From JAPOXR01 sp965199765 (lineage in GTDB: Bacteria > Pseudomonadota > Alphaproteobacteria > Rhodobacterales > Rhodobacteraceae), in NCBI GenBank assembly GCA_965199765.1, contig CBDATC010000001.1, positions 1,240,001 through 1,304,000 on the forward strand: a stretch of 64,000 nucleotides of DNA. Direction: 5' to 3'. Shown here in pieces: positions 25,687-36,251 of this stretch. Position numbers and translations under genes: made by a program. The notes under the pieces were generated by a model. The model made no database searches. It was not told where the DNA came from and saw only the letters and a list, made by a program, of their open reading frames with translations. The first letter of the stretch is position 1; each line of letters opens with the position of its first letter.

Positions 25687-26961
25687 ATGTCCGACAGTGA
25701 TTCAGGTCTCATTCTCGACCGTCTCAAGGCGTTGTTTCCGAGGAGCATAGATCTCACATTGAATCGGCCGCAGCGTCTGCTGGCCGATCTTGGTCATCCA
25801 GAGAGGCGGATGCCGCCGATCATCCATTTTGCCGGAACCAATGGCAAAGGGTCGACTTTGGCGATGGTGCGCGCTGGACTGGAGGCTGAGAGTCTAAGTG
25901 TCCATGCGTATATTTCACCGCATTTGGCGAAATTTCATGAAAGAATCCGACTCGCGGGCCACTTGATTGAAGAAGATGAGCTGGTCAGCATTCTGCAGGA
26001 ATGCGAAACGGTGAATGCAGGTCGTCCGATATCATTATTCGAGATTACAACCTGTGCGGCAATGCTGGCATTTTCCCGCATCCAAGCGGATATGCTGCTT
26101 CTTGAAGTTGGATTAGGCGGACGGCTTGATGCGACAAATGTCGTTGAGCAGCCTGAGATGACGGTGATTTCTCCGGTTTCGCTGGATCACCAGCAATATC
26201 TCGGTGCAACCATCCAAGAAATTGCGCGCGAAAAAGCGGGCATCCTGAAACCCGGCGTTTCATGCGTGGTCAGCGCTCAGCTTCCACAGGCGATGGATGT
26301 CATTCGAACCGTTGCGAAAGATGTCGGAGCGCCCTTGATCGTGCAGGATGAAGACTGGGCGATTCAGCCATTTGACGGCGGCCTGCGACACATCTGCAGC
26401 GACGGGGAAGTGTTGCTGCCGATGCCGAGTTTGGTCGGCCCGCATCAGATCGGGAATGCCGGAGCGGCAATCACGGTGTTGCGGCGATTGGGCATCAATT
26501 CGTCCTCGCTTGCTTCGGCGCTGACAGGTGCGGCATGGCCTGCGCGCATGCAGAGACTCAAAAGCGGCCCGTTGGTGAAGGCGGCGGGCGAATCCGAATT
26601 ATGGCTGGATGGGGGACACAATGCGGCTGCCGGTCAGGCGGTGGCCCGAACGCTCGAAGACATGCCGCCGCGCACCAACCGCATTGTCTGCGGAATGCTG
26701 AACACCAAGGACATTCATGGATTTCTTTCACCGTTGCGAGGCGTGGCTGAAAGGTTGTGCGGGGTCTCCATACCCGGCGAGGAGGCGGCGATGCCCGCTT
26801 ACAGCATTGCGGTCGCGGCGAATGAAATTGGGTTCAATGCGCAGACAGCAGCCACAACAGAAGAGGCCGTACAACAATTTGCGCAGGAAGCGCCTGGCGA
26901 AAGAATTTTGGTTTGCGGATCACTCTATCTTGCCGGTTGGATACTTCAGAACAACACTTGA
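25687..26961 (+). CDS. folC: Bifunctional folylpolyglutamate synthase / dihydrofolate synthase
   Basis: Adds glutamate to dihydropteroate and to folates. The 424-residue ligase has the P-loop FAGTNGKGST at residues 48-57, the ISPHLAKFHERIRL motif, LLEVGLGGRLDATNVV, SLDHQQYLG and LDGGHNAAAGQAVA. GGGAG lies seven bases before the ATG. It forms an operon with accD, as in many alphaproteobacteria, and faces the convergent trxA-addAB genes across a 440-base gap. Confidence 0.95.
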   Translation: MSDSDSGLILDRLKALFPRSIDLTLNRPQRLLADLGHPERRMPPIIHFAGTNGKGSTLAMVRAGLEAESLSVHAYISPHLAKFHERIRLAGHLIEEDELVSILQECETVNAGRPISLFEITTCAAMLAFSRIQADMLLLEVGLGGRLDATNVVEQPEMTVISPVSLDHQQYLGATIQEIAREKAGILKPGVSCVVSAQLPQAMDVIRTVAKDVGAPLIVQDEDWAIQPFDGGLRHICSDGEVLLPMPSLVGPHQIGNAGAAITVLRRLGINSSSLASALTGAAWPARMQRLKSGPLVKAAGESELWLDGGHNAAAGQAVARTLEDMPPRTNRIVCGMLNTKDIHGFLSPLRGVAERLCGVSIPGEEAAMPAYSIAVAANEIGFNAQTAATTEEAVQQFAQEAPGERILVCGSLYLAGWILQNNT

Positions 26962-27405
26962 ACGTCATAACGGTTCCAGCCGATGCCGAAAGTGCAACTC
27001 TCCCATGCGGCAGAATTTCTTGCCGGCTTGTTGGGCATGTTGCATGATTCCGCTCTGCGTTCCGCGTCAGCGAATTCGCGAGCGCAGATTTGGAAGCGGA
27101 GCGTTAACAACCTCAACTTCACTTTGACCGGCGCGAATTGGATCATCGGGCGCCCGGTCGATATGGGAGTCAGACCTTTCGTGCCCGGGACGCATGCGCA
27201 AACCATTCTGCTTTCCCGAAGGAATATCCTTCATTGAACTTCTGCTGTTGTCCGGACATTTCAAGGCGCGCGATCACACAAACGCCGAATAGCGATGTGT
27301 TGAAGCGGTGCGGTCAAGCCGTCACGTTGGGTGCGGGAGACTTTGGAAGGGCCAGCGACCGAACAGATCGCTGTCCAGCTATCCCTGCCCATGCTGATGG
27401 AGGCT
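26962..27405. other. Convergent spacer between folC and trxA, nothing identified
   Basis: About 440 bases separate the two convergent stops. Short open frames on both strands (84 to 86 residues) show no family resemblance and overlap each other. No strong hairpin followed by a T-run was recognised. It may hold bidirectional termination signals or old gene debris. Confidence 0.3.
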
Positions 27406-27726
27406 TCAGATCGAGTCTTCGATCCACTTTTTGAGAGAGGCTTTGGGCAGTGCGCCAGCCATTTCGGCAACCAGTTCACCGTTCTTGAAAATAAACAGAG
27501 CCGGTATTCCACGAACCCCGAATTTAGCCGGTGTGTTCGGGTTTGAATCGATATCAACTTTCGCAATTGTGATGCGGCCGGCATATGCGGTTGCCAGTTC
27601 TTCCAGCGCGGGCGCGATCTGACGGCACGGGCCGCACCACTCGGCCCAGAAATCCACCAGCACCGGAACGTCGGCCGCATTGATCGTTTGTTCGAAGTCT
27701 TCGTCGCTCAAGTGGATTATCGACAT
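27406..27726 (-). CDS. trxA: Thioredoxin
   Basis: General protein-disulfide reductase of the cytoplasm. The 106-residue protein has the thioredoxin active site WCGPC (Cys31, Cys34), the buried Asp in VDFWAEW, and the cis-proline loop RGIPAL. It is the last gene of the addB-addA-trxA row, with 54 bases after addA, a conserved alphaproteobacterial order. Confidence 0.96.
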   Translation of the reverse strand: MSIIHLSDEDFEQTINAADVPVLVDFWAEWCGPCRQIAPALEELATAYAGRITIAKVDIDSNPNTPAKFGVRGIPALFIFKNGELVAEMAGALPKASLKKWIEDSI

Positions 27727-27780
27727 GGCATCGCCCCTTTTTTGATTCCGTCAATTAGCTATGATCACAAAACGGTCACG

Positions 27781-30700
27781 TCAAGATGTCGCCGAAGCGC
27801 GCTTGAGAGCGTCCGAGCAGATTTGACCGGGGACGATCATCAGCTTAGGCGCGCGCGTCCACAAAATGGAAATCTCAATTTCTTTTTCCGGATAAATTGC
27901 CGCTAAAGCTTCATGATACGCACCCATTTGCCGAAGTATGCTCTCAGGAATTTCTTCGGGGCGGTCCGGAACGAATTGGTTGGATTTGAAATCAACCGCG
28001 CGCACTCGCTCATTCTCAACCAAAAGCCGGTCAATGTAGCCATGGATTGGAGCGTCGCCAAGCGTTGGAAGTTTTGCTGTGATGCCAGCTTCCGGAATCG
28101 ATTTGCTGTCGAACACATGCTGAAACTCTTCCCGCGATAGGATGCCAGCTGCCGACTTGAACGCCTTGAGCCGGTCGGCTTCGCGGGCTTCCGGCGCTTT
28201 CAGCTTTAGAATGGAATGAGACGCTTTTTCATGTTCACCTTTGGGAATGGAAGGAAGATGTTCGAGGAGAAGATGGATACAGTTTCCCATGAGTCTTGCA
28301 CAATCCGCTGATTCTGCGCCTTGTCGCACGGGATCTATTCCACCGAGTTTGCTGGGAGAGCGAGGTTTCGGGGACGGATCAACAGGTGGCGTGGCGAGGC
28401 TTTCCGCCCATTTGGGCACAGATAGCCGCTTGCCGACCTCGTCGCTCTCCTGCTCGGAATGGTCTTGCCACTCTCCGATGGAAAAGCGCAGCCCCGGCTG
28501 TTTGAACGCTATTCCGGTGTCGCCATTAAAAGACTGATCCGCTGCATTTGCCCTCTTAAGCGCTAATTCAATCCGACTATACCAGCAATTGCTTTTGAGT
28601 TTGTTTTCTCCGCATACGATCAGCCACGATTCCGCCCGCGTCATGGCAACATAGAGAAGGCGATGCTGCTCTTCGCGGTAACGCCATTCTTCGTCGTTAA
28701 TGACAGAAATCAGAATTTTAGGCGCCACATGCTTGTTAACCATCCAGACCGGTATGCCGGAATTGCTGATCTGAATGGGATTCAGCGGGGGTTTCTTCCG
28801 ATCGTCGGTGTCAGGCAATATGATTATTGGCGCTTCAAGCCCCTTTGCTCCATGAATTGTCATGACGCGGATTTCATCGCCGGCTTGGTCGAGTTGACGT
28901 TTGATTTCTGTTTCATCGGCGACCAAATCCAGAAAGCCCACAAGAGAAAGCGTGCCGTTTTCGCAAGTCAAGGCCTGCTGCAGCAAAGCATCGACGGCTT
29001 CTTCGATTTCATGTCCGAGCCGTGCGGTCAGTTTTTTCCTAGCCTGGTGGTGTGTGAGCATGCGCTCAAGCAATTCATACGGCCGAAGGTCTTCCGAAGC
29101 CCGCAGCATATCCTCCAAAGTCTCGACAATATGTGAGAAGTCTGACCTCCTCTCTTGCAACACCGTCCAAAGTGATAGACTGCCCCGCCCGTGCGCAAGT
29201 TCAAAGAGTTCGTCTTCGGTTATTCCAAATATCGGAGATCGCAGAACCGCAGCCAACACAAGATCATCGCTTGGGAACGCTATGAAAGAAAGCAGTGCGG
29301 TTAGATCTCGAATAGCGAGATCCTGTACCAATTTCAGCCGGTCGGCGCCCGCAACGGGCAATCCTGCTGATTTAAGTTCATTAATGATCGCCCGAAATAG
29401 CTGAGACCGGCGGCGAACCAGAATCAGAATATCGCCCGGCCTTATACGCCGGAAGGTCTTGCCATCAGGAATGCTCTCGCCGGTTTCAAGCATGCAACCA
29501 ATACGATTTGCAATTCCGCGCGCCAGACGGTCGTGGCTTTCGGCAAGACTGCTTTTGAGAATCGGTTTATGCCAAGGGGCCTCTTCGGATGAATCTTTGG
29601 AACTGTGGATGAAAGGCCAAAGATCGACGCGTCCTGGCAAATTGGACCAAAACGCGCGATGCCGACTGCCGTCGCCGAAACCCCGTCCGCTCGTGTGTGA
29701 GAATACCCTGTCGACAACCGATAGAATCGCGCTCGACGACCGGAAAGAGTATTGCAGGTTGTTTTCAATGAAGGGCAGATCGGCGTTCCGGTAATTGTCT
29801 CGAAAGTGATCGCGCATGCGCTCGAATTCTTCCGGAGCCGCCCCTTGAAATCCGTAGATGGATTGTTTTTCGTCTCCGACAGCGAAAACAGTTCTTTTAG
29901 TCTGCCGCGCCCCGAGTCCTGCGGTGAATTCGCGCGCGATTTCCTTGACGATGCTCCATTGCCGCGGACTGACATCCTGCGCTTCGTCAATCAGTATGTG
30001 ATCCACGCCTCCGTCGAGACGAAACAGCACCCACGGCGCCACCGTTGTATTTTGCAGAAGCCGCAGTGTCTTGAGAATCAAGTCATCGAAATCAAGCAGC
30101 GATTGTTGATTTTTCCGCCGTTCGTATTGAGCCAAGAACAAATTCGCGAAAGCGTGCAGTTTCTGAGTTTTTTGCGCGGCGCGTATAGAAATCACCTGTT
30201 CGCGGACCGTGTGCACCCGGTCACGGTAACGTGTTGCCCACTGCGATACTTTGCCCGGCAGAGTCTCGATTGTTGCCTTGGTTGCAATTGGACGGTCCGG
30301 AGAAAACGGCGCATTGGCGGCAGGTCCGTACAAAAACGCTCTGGCTAATTTATGGATTGTGTCGTCGTTGATTTCTTCAAAATCAAGATGTTCTAATTCG
30401 TTTACCCGCCTTTGATCCGAGGCGGAGCCGTCGAGCAGGCTTTCGACGAATTTTCGCAGCAGACGAATATCGTTCGCAGTCAACAGTGATCTGATGGCTG
30501 TTGTGACATCATGATCTTCGGCGCTGGATAGGCCGAATTCGCCGAGAATCCGCTCCGTTGTGTGTTTTCGGCTGAAATCAGCCCGGTGGAAGTTTATTGA
30601 CTCGATAAGGCCTTCAAGATGGGAAGCGTCAGCCTCGGCGGCGAATTCCTCATAAATGCGGGGTTCTGTTTCTGCGAGGTGGTTGAGAATTTCCTCGCGC

Positions 30701-31179
30701 AGGCGCATTGCCGCTCGGTCTTCAATGGATTGAAACGTTGGCGAAACACCGGCTTCCACAGGGAAGCGTTTCAGAATCGCCGAAGCGAACGCGTGTATGG
30801 TTTGTATCTTCAGCCCGCCCGGTGTTTCGAGAGCTTGAGCAAAAAGCGTCCGCGCGCGCTTCAGCTTTTGGGCATCCAGATGTTTTTTGTTTTCACCAAG
30901 GTCGAGGAGTTTTTCTTTTAAGTCCGCGTCCGGAAGCATGGACCATTCGCCAAGCTGTTCGAACAAACGGATTTGCATATTCGCGGCTGCAACTTTCGTA
31001 AAAGTGAGGCAGAGTATACGCTGAGGCGGGGTGCCGATCAGGAGCAGCCGGGCCACGCGGTTTGTCAGAACACGGGTTTTTCCGGATCCGGCATTGGCTG
31101 AGACCCATGACGCTTTTTCCGGGTCAGCCGCCTCGACCTGCGGCAGAGTCGCGGCGTCAAACCTTCCGGTTTCGGTCAT
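27781..31179 (-). CDS. addA: Double-strand break repair helicase-nuclease subunit AddA
   Basis: The UvrD-type helicase and nuclease subunit of AddAB, which resects DNA ends for RecA-dependent repair. The 1132-residue protein has Walker A ANAGSGKT (28-35), CLTFTKVAA, the DEAQDVSPRQW helicase motif, AVGDEKQSIYGFQGA, VMTIHGAKGLEAPIIIL and YVAMTRAE, and at the C-terminus a RecB-family nuclease with Asp1063-Phe-Lys1065 in DFKSN plus a QMGAYHEAL end. Its start overlaps the addB stop by four bases (ATGA), so the subunits are made together. Confidence 0.96.
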   Translation of the reverse strand: MTETGRFDAATLPQVEAADPEKASWVSANAGSGKTRVLTNRVARLLLIGTPPQRILCLTFTKVAAANMQIRLFEQLGEWSMLPDADLKEKLLDLGENKKHLDAQKLKRARTLFAQALETPGGLKIQTIHAFASAILKRFPVEAGVSPTFQSIEDRAAMRLREEILNHLAETEPRIYEEFAAEADASHLEGLIESINFHRADFSRKHTTERILGEFGLSSAEDHDVTTAIRSLLTANDIRLLRKFVESLLDGSASDQRRVNELEHLDFEEINDDTIHKLARAFLYGPAANAPFSPDRPIATKATIETLPGKVSQWATRYRDRVHTVREQVISIRAAQKTQKLHAFANLFLAQYERRKNQQSLLDFDDLILKTLRLLQNTTVAPWVLFRLDGGVDHILIDEAQDVSPRQWSIVKEIAREFTAGLGARQTKRTVFAVGDEKQSIYGFQGAAPEEFERMRDHFRDNYRNADLPFIENNLQYSFRSSSAILSVVDRVFSHTSGRGFGDGSRHRAFWSNLPGRVDLWPFIHSSKDSSEEAPWHKPILKSSLAESHDRLARGIANRIGCMLETGESIPDGKTFRRIRPGDILILVRRRSQLFRAIINELKSAGLPVAGADRLKLVQDLAIRDLTALLSFIAFPSDDLVLAAVLRSPIFGITEDELFELAHGRGSLSLWTVLQERRSDFSHIVETLEDMLRASEDLRPYELLERMLTHHQARKKLTARLGHEIEEAVDALLQQALTCENGTLSLVGFLDLVADETEIKRQLDQAGDEIRVMTIHGAKGLEAPIIILPDTDDRKKPPLNPIQISNSGIPVWMVNKHVAPKILISVINDEEWRYREEQHRLLYVAMTRAESWLIVCGENKLKSNCWYSRIELALKRANAADQSFNGDTGIAFKQPGLRFSIGEWQDHSEQESDEVGKRLSVPKWAESLATPPVDPSPKPRSPSKLGGIDPVRQGAESADCARLMGNCIHLLLEHLPSIPKGEHEKASHSILKLKAPEAREADRLKAFKSAAGILSREEFQHVFDSKSIPEAGITAKLPTLGDAPIHGYIDRLLVENERVRAVDFKSNQFVPDRPEEIPESILRQMGAYHEALAAIYPEKEIEISILWTRAPKLMIVPGQICSDALKRASATS

Positions 31180-34148
31180 CGCTCACCTCCGTTGCTCAGC
31201 GGGTCGGTATCATCCCATTCGCCATAGCGGGCTAAGTGGTCATAGGCGGTTCCGTATTTGTAATGCCTTGTATCCAGTCGGGAGCTGTAGCCATTCTCTA
31301 GCGTCTGATAGTGCATGATCAGTTCCCGGAATTCCTCCCAAGTTTGATTGAACAGATCCACTTTTTTTCCTGGATTAGCCCGTGACACATCTTTGATGTC
31401 AGTTGTTTTGCCGATCTTTAAATAGTAGGCCCCCACAACTTTTTTGTTGGCGGAAATTCCATCAAATCCGCCTTTTTCCAGAATAATGGCGGTCAATGGG
31501 ATCTGTTTGTTGCCGCGTTCGATTTCTATTGGGCTGGGAATAGAGCCGGATTTATAGTCATATAGGCGCAGATCATCTTTGAAACCGCAATCAATTCGGT
31601 CGGCCCTGGCTGTCAGCCTGAAATCGAGATCCGGCAGATGAATCCATCCTGATTTTTCCAATCCGACAGGTGTGCCGTTTGTAAGGCGCGTGAATTCATC
31701 GATCAGGAAATCATCTGCGATTCCGGCCAGCTGAGCCAACCACAGCCGCTTTGCATATGTCGGTGCGGATAGGCTGGCCAGGCAATCTTCCGCTGTGCTG
31801 AGCAACAGTTCCCGGCTGCACAGGTTCGGATCATTCTTCACGCGATTGATAAATCGGAGCATGATGAAATGAATGGCTGCGCCGCGGATCGCCGCATCGG
31901 ATTTCGGCCGCAATGGTTCAAGCTCCCGCAGGCCAAGCACATGCTGCGCATATGTCTGATATGGATTGATCGCCAGAATTTGAATTGCCGTTACCGATAA
32001 TCTCTTCGGACGGGATTTAAGCGGCGGTTTGGGATAAGGACGGCGTTCGCGCGGCACGGACTGGACCGGGGTCTCAATCTGTTTTGCCAGCGCGAGCAGT
32101 TCTTCTCCCCGCCTTTTCATTTTGCGGAGAGCGGTTTCTCCTTCGATGCCGATTCCGCCCAGCAGATTTGTCAGCCTTATCAACCACCGCGAAGGCACAT
32201 TCGGTTCATCGGCGCTGCGTATGCTGCGCGTCAACACGACTTTGGAAACGGAAATGGATTGTTGGAAGTCATGCGCAGTGAGACCGGTCCGCCGCTCGGG
32301 CATCAGCAGTCCCGCTTGACGCCGAAGATCGCGGTTAAGCCAGGGATCAATTGGCGTCGGCGATGGCCATGTGCCTTCATTGAGACCGCTGGCAATGATC
32401 ACATCCGGGCTCTGCATTCGTGCATCCAGCGTGTTCCAGATTGTGATTCCAGGAAACGGGTTGATCTTGAACCGCTCCACAGTTTCCCGCTGCAGAAGGG
32501 AGTGAAACAGATGCCTGTAAGCGTGACAATCCAGTGTGCCGCATGCATCTCCTTCGCGTTGCAGATCTTCAATCAGCTTTAACGCGGCCGCTCCTGCATG
32601 GGCCTCCCAAAGCCTGTTGGTTTCATAAGCTCCGCCGTTGTGACCGCTCACCAAACGTTCTGTCACGGAACGGTGCAAGGAGACGAGGTCTTTCAGCGGA
32701 GCTTCGGCTGCAGAGGCGAAATCATCAAGAATGGTCAAGACCCACTGTTGCCATTCAACCGATGCCGGTTCGTCGTTCTCATCTCTGAAAAGCCGGTCAA
32801 GCTGTCTTACGAGGTCGTTTTCAATCCCTCTTCCACGCAATTCGAATTCAAGCTTGTCAACGCACAGGACGTGCGCTGCTCGATCCAAGCCGGCGTTTAC
32901 CAAGTGGTTTCTGAGCAAAGCGATCAGTTCCAGGCTGTCAATTTTTTTTCCAAGAAGTCCGGCTGTTTGGTGCAATAGGCTGCCGGGCGCTGTGTCAGCA
33001 ATAGCCTCGCCGGTGCTATCGTCTGGTTCCATGTTCCACCGAGTTAAAGCTGCTTTGACTTGCCGGGCCAGATTGGGATCGGGAGTCACAAGCGCGGCGG
33101 ATTCACCGGTTTCAACAGCCAGCCGCAACCGCAAAGCGATCACAAGCGCTTCTGTTCGCGGATTGGGTGTTTCCACAATCATCAGATCTTCGGTCGCTTC
33201 GAGAATTCCGTCCAATTGATGTCCTTCAGTCATCCATTGATCGGTGACCGGTGCTGGCCGAAGAGCCAGCGACACCAGGCGGTTGCGCTGAGAATTTGTT
33301 GCGGCGCTCGGATTCCAAGATTCCACTTCGCTTGGTTCAATGCCGAGTTCGCTTAAAAAGAACTTGATCCGAAATTGTGGGTGCTCTTCGCCGGTGTCGG
33401 ATGAGTCCATCCCGTTCCATGCCTCGTCTGGCATATCAAAGTCGAAACAGGGAAGCACGACCGAGCCCTTCGGAAGACGGGCGACAGCGCTCATGAGCAT
33501 CCTTGTGGCGCCGCGTGATCCTGTGGAACCAGCGACAATCACCGGTCCTGCAGGTGGAACAGACTGCCAAGAACGGATCAGAAGCTCGACCACCATGCGC
33601 TGTCTGGCTTGTTTATCCGGTTCTCCTGTTTGTTTCCAAAAATGCTCAATAATGCCGAGAAAGGCTTGGCTCCGTTCCCAATGGGCCGAGTGCTCTGAAA
33701 CATCGATCGAAGCAATCCGACCCGGCGGAACGCCTTCGGCCTGCATTTCGTCCATGAGCACAGCCAAGCTGTCGGCCAGATCAAATGTAGAGGCGCGGGA
33801 GCCGAATTGCTCATCTTGTTCGAGAAGTTTAGCGACTGCTTGGAACAGTTCCAGTCGACGTCGGAGAGCGGGCGTTGGTGCCGGAACATTCGGAAAGCGA
33901 ACATCCTCCGCGAGATCGGTGATTAAACGAAGACGTGGCAGCAAGGCTGGCCCGGCAGCGATGAGTGAATCGGTGACACCGCGCCGAACGCGCCCGGTAT
34001 TCAGGTAGATTTCAGATTTGGCCATGACCTCCGGCGGAAAACCGGAAAACCGTGTGAGAAGTCCTTTGGTGAATTCCTTTGCAAAGTCGCAGCCGAGGGG
34101 CAAAGCGAAGACACGGGGTCTGACCTGCATCGGATCGGAGGTGATCAC
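31176..34148 (-). CDS. addB: Double-strand break repair protein AddB (alphaproteobacterial type)
   Basis: Partner of AddA: an inactivated helicase-like scaffold with a second RecB-type nuclease domain. The 990-residue protein has RVFALPLGCDFAKEFTKGLL at the start, no good Walker A, the conserved VIIASGLNEGTWP near residue 585, and a C-terminal nuclease with LTARADRIDCG and RLYDYKSGS around 885-905, then NKQIPLTAIIL. The start at 34148 or at Met7 (34130) cannot be settled. It is separated by 400 bases from murU, where relatives are usually nearly adjacent. Confidence 0.93.
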   Translation of the reverse strand: MITSDPMQVRPRVFALPLGCDFAKEFTKGLLTRFSGFPPEVMAKSEIYLNTGRVRRGVTDSLIAAGPALLPRLRLITDLAEDVRFPNVPAPTPALRRRLELFQAVAKLLEQDEQFGSRASTFDLADSLAVLMDEMQAEGVPPGRIASIDVSEHSAHWERSQAFLGIIEHFWKQTGEPDKQARQRMVVELLIRSWQSVPPAGPVIVAGSTGSRGATRMLMSAVARLPKGSVVLPCFDFDMPDEAWNGMDSSDTGEEHPQFRIKFFLSELGIEPSEVESWNPSAATNSQRNRLVSLALRPAPVTDQWMTEGHQLDGILEATEDLMIVETPNPRTEALVIALRLRLAVETGESAALVTPDPNLARQVKAALTRWNMEPDDSTGEAIADTAPGSLLHQTAGLLGKKIDSLELIALLRNHLVNAGLDRAAHVLCVDKLEFELRGRGIENDLVRQLDRLFRDENDEPASVEWQQWVLTILDDFASAAEAPLKDLVSLHRSVTERLVSGHNGGAYETNRLWEAHAGAAALKLIEDLQREGDACGTLDCHAYRHLFHSLLQRETVERFKINPFPGITIWNTLDARMQSPDVIIASGLNEGTWPSPTPIDPWLNRDLRRQAGLLMPERRTGLTAHDFQQSISVSKVVLTRSIRSADEPNVPSRWLIRLTNLLGGIGIEGETALRKMKRRGEELLALAKQIETPVQSVPRERRPYPKPPLKSRPKRLSVTAIQILAINPYQTYAQHVLGLRELEPLRPKSDAAIRGAAIHFIMLRFINRVKNDPNLCSRELLLSTAEDCLASLSAPTYAKRLWLAQLAGIADDFLIDEFTRLTNGTPVGLEKSGWIHLPDLDFRLTARADRIDCGFKDDLRLYDYKSGSIPSPIEIERGNKQIPLTAIILEKGGFDGISANKKVVGAYYLKIGKTTDIKDVSRANPGKKVDLFNQTWEEFRELIMHYQTLENGYSSRLDTRHYKYGTAYDHLARYGEWDDTDPLSNGGER

Positions 34149-34551
34149 AGCGTTTCCAGTGCCGTTGCAACGGGCATGGAGCGCCGTGGTGAATGATTGT
34201 CGGGCAGGGGCATGCAGCCGGAGTATTGATTGCGGGTCTCACGGCGATCGACAATGTCGGCATTGTCGTGATCAAATTTGTCGAGGATAATCACGCTCAT
34301 TCCTATTTTTTCGCAGTGTGTCTGAAGACTCCAACGCATTAAATTCGCATCCCATTAATTTATCGTGTTTTTGCATTTCGGAACAGATGTTGCATTTGTC
34401 TTGATTTAAGGGTGCGCGATGGAGTTCAGTGAATTCTTCGGCTCGTCGATCAAAGCTGCCCAATTTAAATGCAGCCAAAATCGACTCTTTTCGGGTTTGG
34501 ACTGATCTCGTAATTTAAACCGCCGTTCTGAAAAATCACAGGCAATCACGC
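34149..34551. other. Spacer between murU and addB, no supported gene
   Basis: Minus-strand frames of 64 and 68 residues exist (one reads MSVIILDKFDHDNADIVD and ends over the addB start) but match nothing I know. The conserved order would have murU and addB adjacent, so this insertion of about 400 bases may be debris. No RNA or terminator recognised. Confidence 0.3.
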
Positions 34552-35247
34552 CTACGGCTGCCGCAGCATCGCCTCGGAAGCGGCCAATCCCTCAGGATGA
34601 CCCGCATCTCCGATCATTCCATCGTAAATGACGCCGACCAGTCTTTTGTTTTTCATCATCTGGTTCCAAACCACATTCAGTGAAAAAACTTGCTTGCCAA
34701 CTTCCAATAGACAGTTTGGATTAATCAGCTGGGCTCCGGTGTAAACGACCCCGCTCTCGCCAGCTTCGGCTCGACGAAGCACCCCGCCACGCTCAATCAC
34801 AAAGTCGCTGCCGCCTTGGCGGCCCACAACATTTTCGTGCGGCGCCACAAGGAGAAGCGCGTCTGCCCGGTCGGGATTCCATGCTTCGGCAATCCGTTGA
34901 ATCGGATTTGGGCCCTTCCACACCACATCGGAATTCAGTGTGAACAGCGGCTGGTTGCCAAGAACATCAAGCGCGTTAAGAAGACCGCCGCCCGTGTCAA
35001 GCAGTTCTGGTTGCTCATGCACCAGCGTGACGTTTTTCCTTTCGCGCAGATGCTCGGATAAGATATCGGAAAGATAGTGGAGATTGATAGCGCAATGTTC
35101 GATGCCGGCGTCGTCCATGATCGCTAATGCGTGGTCAATCAGCGGTCGGTCGGCGACTTTGATCATCGGTTTTGGCGTATCTTTAGTCAATGCGCAAAGG
35201 CGGGTGCCAAAACCCGCGGCGAATATCATGGCCGAGCGGGGCGGCAT
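34552..35247 (-). CDS. murU: N-acetylmuramate alpha-1-phosphate uridylyltransferase (MurU-like nucleotidyltransferase)
   Basis: Makes UDP-MurNAc from MurNAc-1-phosphate in the AmgK-MurU cell-wall recycling bypass, which avoids the fosfomycin target MurA. The 231-residue protein has the nucleotidyltransferase start MIFAAGFGTRLCALTKDTPKPM, the LPLIDH-type segment RPLIDHALAIM, ETGGGL-like LLDTGGGLLNAL, and the metal Asp in LNSDVVWKG. The ATG at 35247 is taken because the open frame further upstream lies wholly inside amgK. It overlaps the amgK stop by 22 bases, as expected for a coupled amgK-murU pair. Confidence 0.9.
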   Translation of the reverse strand: MPPRSAMIFAAGFGTRLCALTKDTPKPMIKVADRPLIDHALAIMDDAGIEHCAINLHYLSDILSEHLRERKNVTLVHEQPELLDTGGGLLNALDVLGNQPLFTLNSDVVWKGPNPIQRIAEAWNPDRADALLLVAPHENVVGRQGGSDFVIERGGVLRRAEAGESGVVYTGAQLINPNCLLEVGKQVFSLNVVWNQMMKNKRLVGVIYDGMIGDAGHPEGLAASEAMLRQP

Positions 35248-36251
35248 TTGCTCAATTCGCAGAGGCTGCGCAGTATGGACGGATTCGGCGGTGGCAGAGC
35301 CTCGAGAATTATCGGGGCGATATGCTTGAGCGCAGGATGACTGAGATTGTTTTGTAGCTGGTTCCAGACACGCGGCAGAAATTGCAGATAGCTTGGTTTT
35401 GCATCGCGAACAGCGAGTCTGGCAAACACGCCAAGAATTCTGAGGCTGCGCTGGGCGCCGCACACCGCCATGTCAATCAAGGCCGTTCCTTGTGCCATGC
35501 CAGTCAGTTCGCAATAGCGCAGGATTGAGCGGTTAACGATTTCCTGAGGCACGTCCCGGCGCGCATCTTCCAGCAATGAAACCAAATCGTATGTCGAATT
35601 CCCGCGTGTTCCGTCTTGAAAGTCCAGGATTCCGAGCCGCTGAACTCCTTCCCTTTCCGGCAGCCAAATCAGATTTTCTGAATGGAAGTCCCGGTGAATG
35701 AATTGACGGCGTGTCATCGACAACAAAATCACGGACGAGAATGCATCACGAAAGGCGTTTAAGGTCTCGGTCGATGTAGGAGTGTCAAGCACGCTTTCTG
35801 CGTACCATTTGAATGCAAGCGCAGACAATTCCACCTGCTCGTGCGGCTGATACAGTTTGAATTGTTCGGGTTCGGGATTGGAATGCAGTTCAATCAATGC
35901 GTCGATAGCGGTGTCATAGATTTTCTGTTCAAGTTCGGCATTTTTCGATGCAAGTTTGGAAACGATGGCGTCGCCGAAATCCTCTAGGAGAAGGAGGCCT
36001 TCCGCGGGGTTTTGCGCAATGATCTCAGGAACGGTTAAGCCGGCTTTATTCAGGTAGCTTCCCGCGGTGATGAACGGTTCGAGAGGACCGCAGCTTTCCG
36101 TTGGCGCGATCATCAGGATGTGGCTGGAGTTGCAATCCCTCCGATGAACCCTTTCGTAGCGTCTTTTCGAGGCATCACCGGCCAATGGGGTTCTTTGAAT
36201 ATTCTCAAAACCGGCTTCGCGCAGAAATTGCTCGATCGTGTTTTCTGTCAT
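35226..36251 (-). CDS. amgK: N-acetylmuramate/N-acetylglucosamine kinase AmgK
   Basis: An aminoglycoside phosphotransferase-fold kinase that phosphorylates the anomeric position of MurNAc and GlcNAc released from peptidoglycan. The 341-residue protein has ASKRRYERV near the start, a lipase-like kinase hinge LLLLEDFGD at 86-93, the catalytic loop FIHRDFHSENL with Asp188, and the metal site LGILDFQDG with Asp210. It overlaps the tsaE stop by four bases (ATGA) and murU by 22, so the three genes are coupled. The assignment rests on family and on the murU partner. Confidence 0.92.
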   Translation of the reverse strand: MTENTIEQFLREAGFENIQRTPLAGDASKRRYERVHRRDCNSSHILMIAPTESCGPLEPFITAGSYLNKAGLTVPEIIAQNPAEGLLLLEDFGDAIVSKLASKNAELEQKIYDTAIDALIELHSNPEPEQFKLYQPHEQVELSALAFKWYAESVLDTPTSTETLNAFRDAFSSVILLSMTRRQFIHRDFHSENLIWLPEREGVQRLGILDFQDGTRGNSTYDLVSLLEDARRDVPQEIVNRSILRYCELTGMAQGTALIDMAVCGAQRSLRILGVFARLAVRDAKPSYLQFLPRVWNQLQNNLSHPALKHIAPIILEALPPPNPSILRSLCELSKCRPARP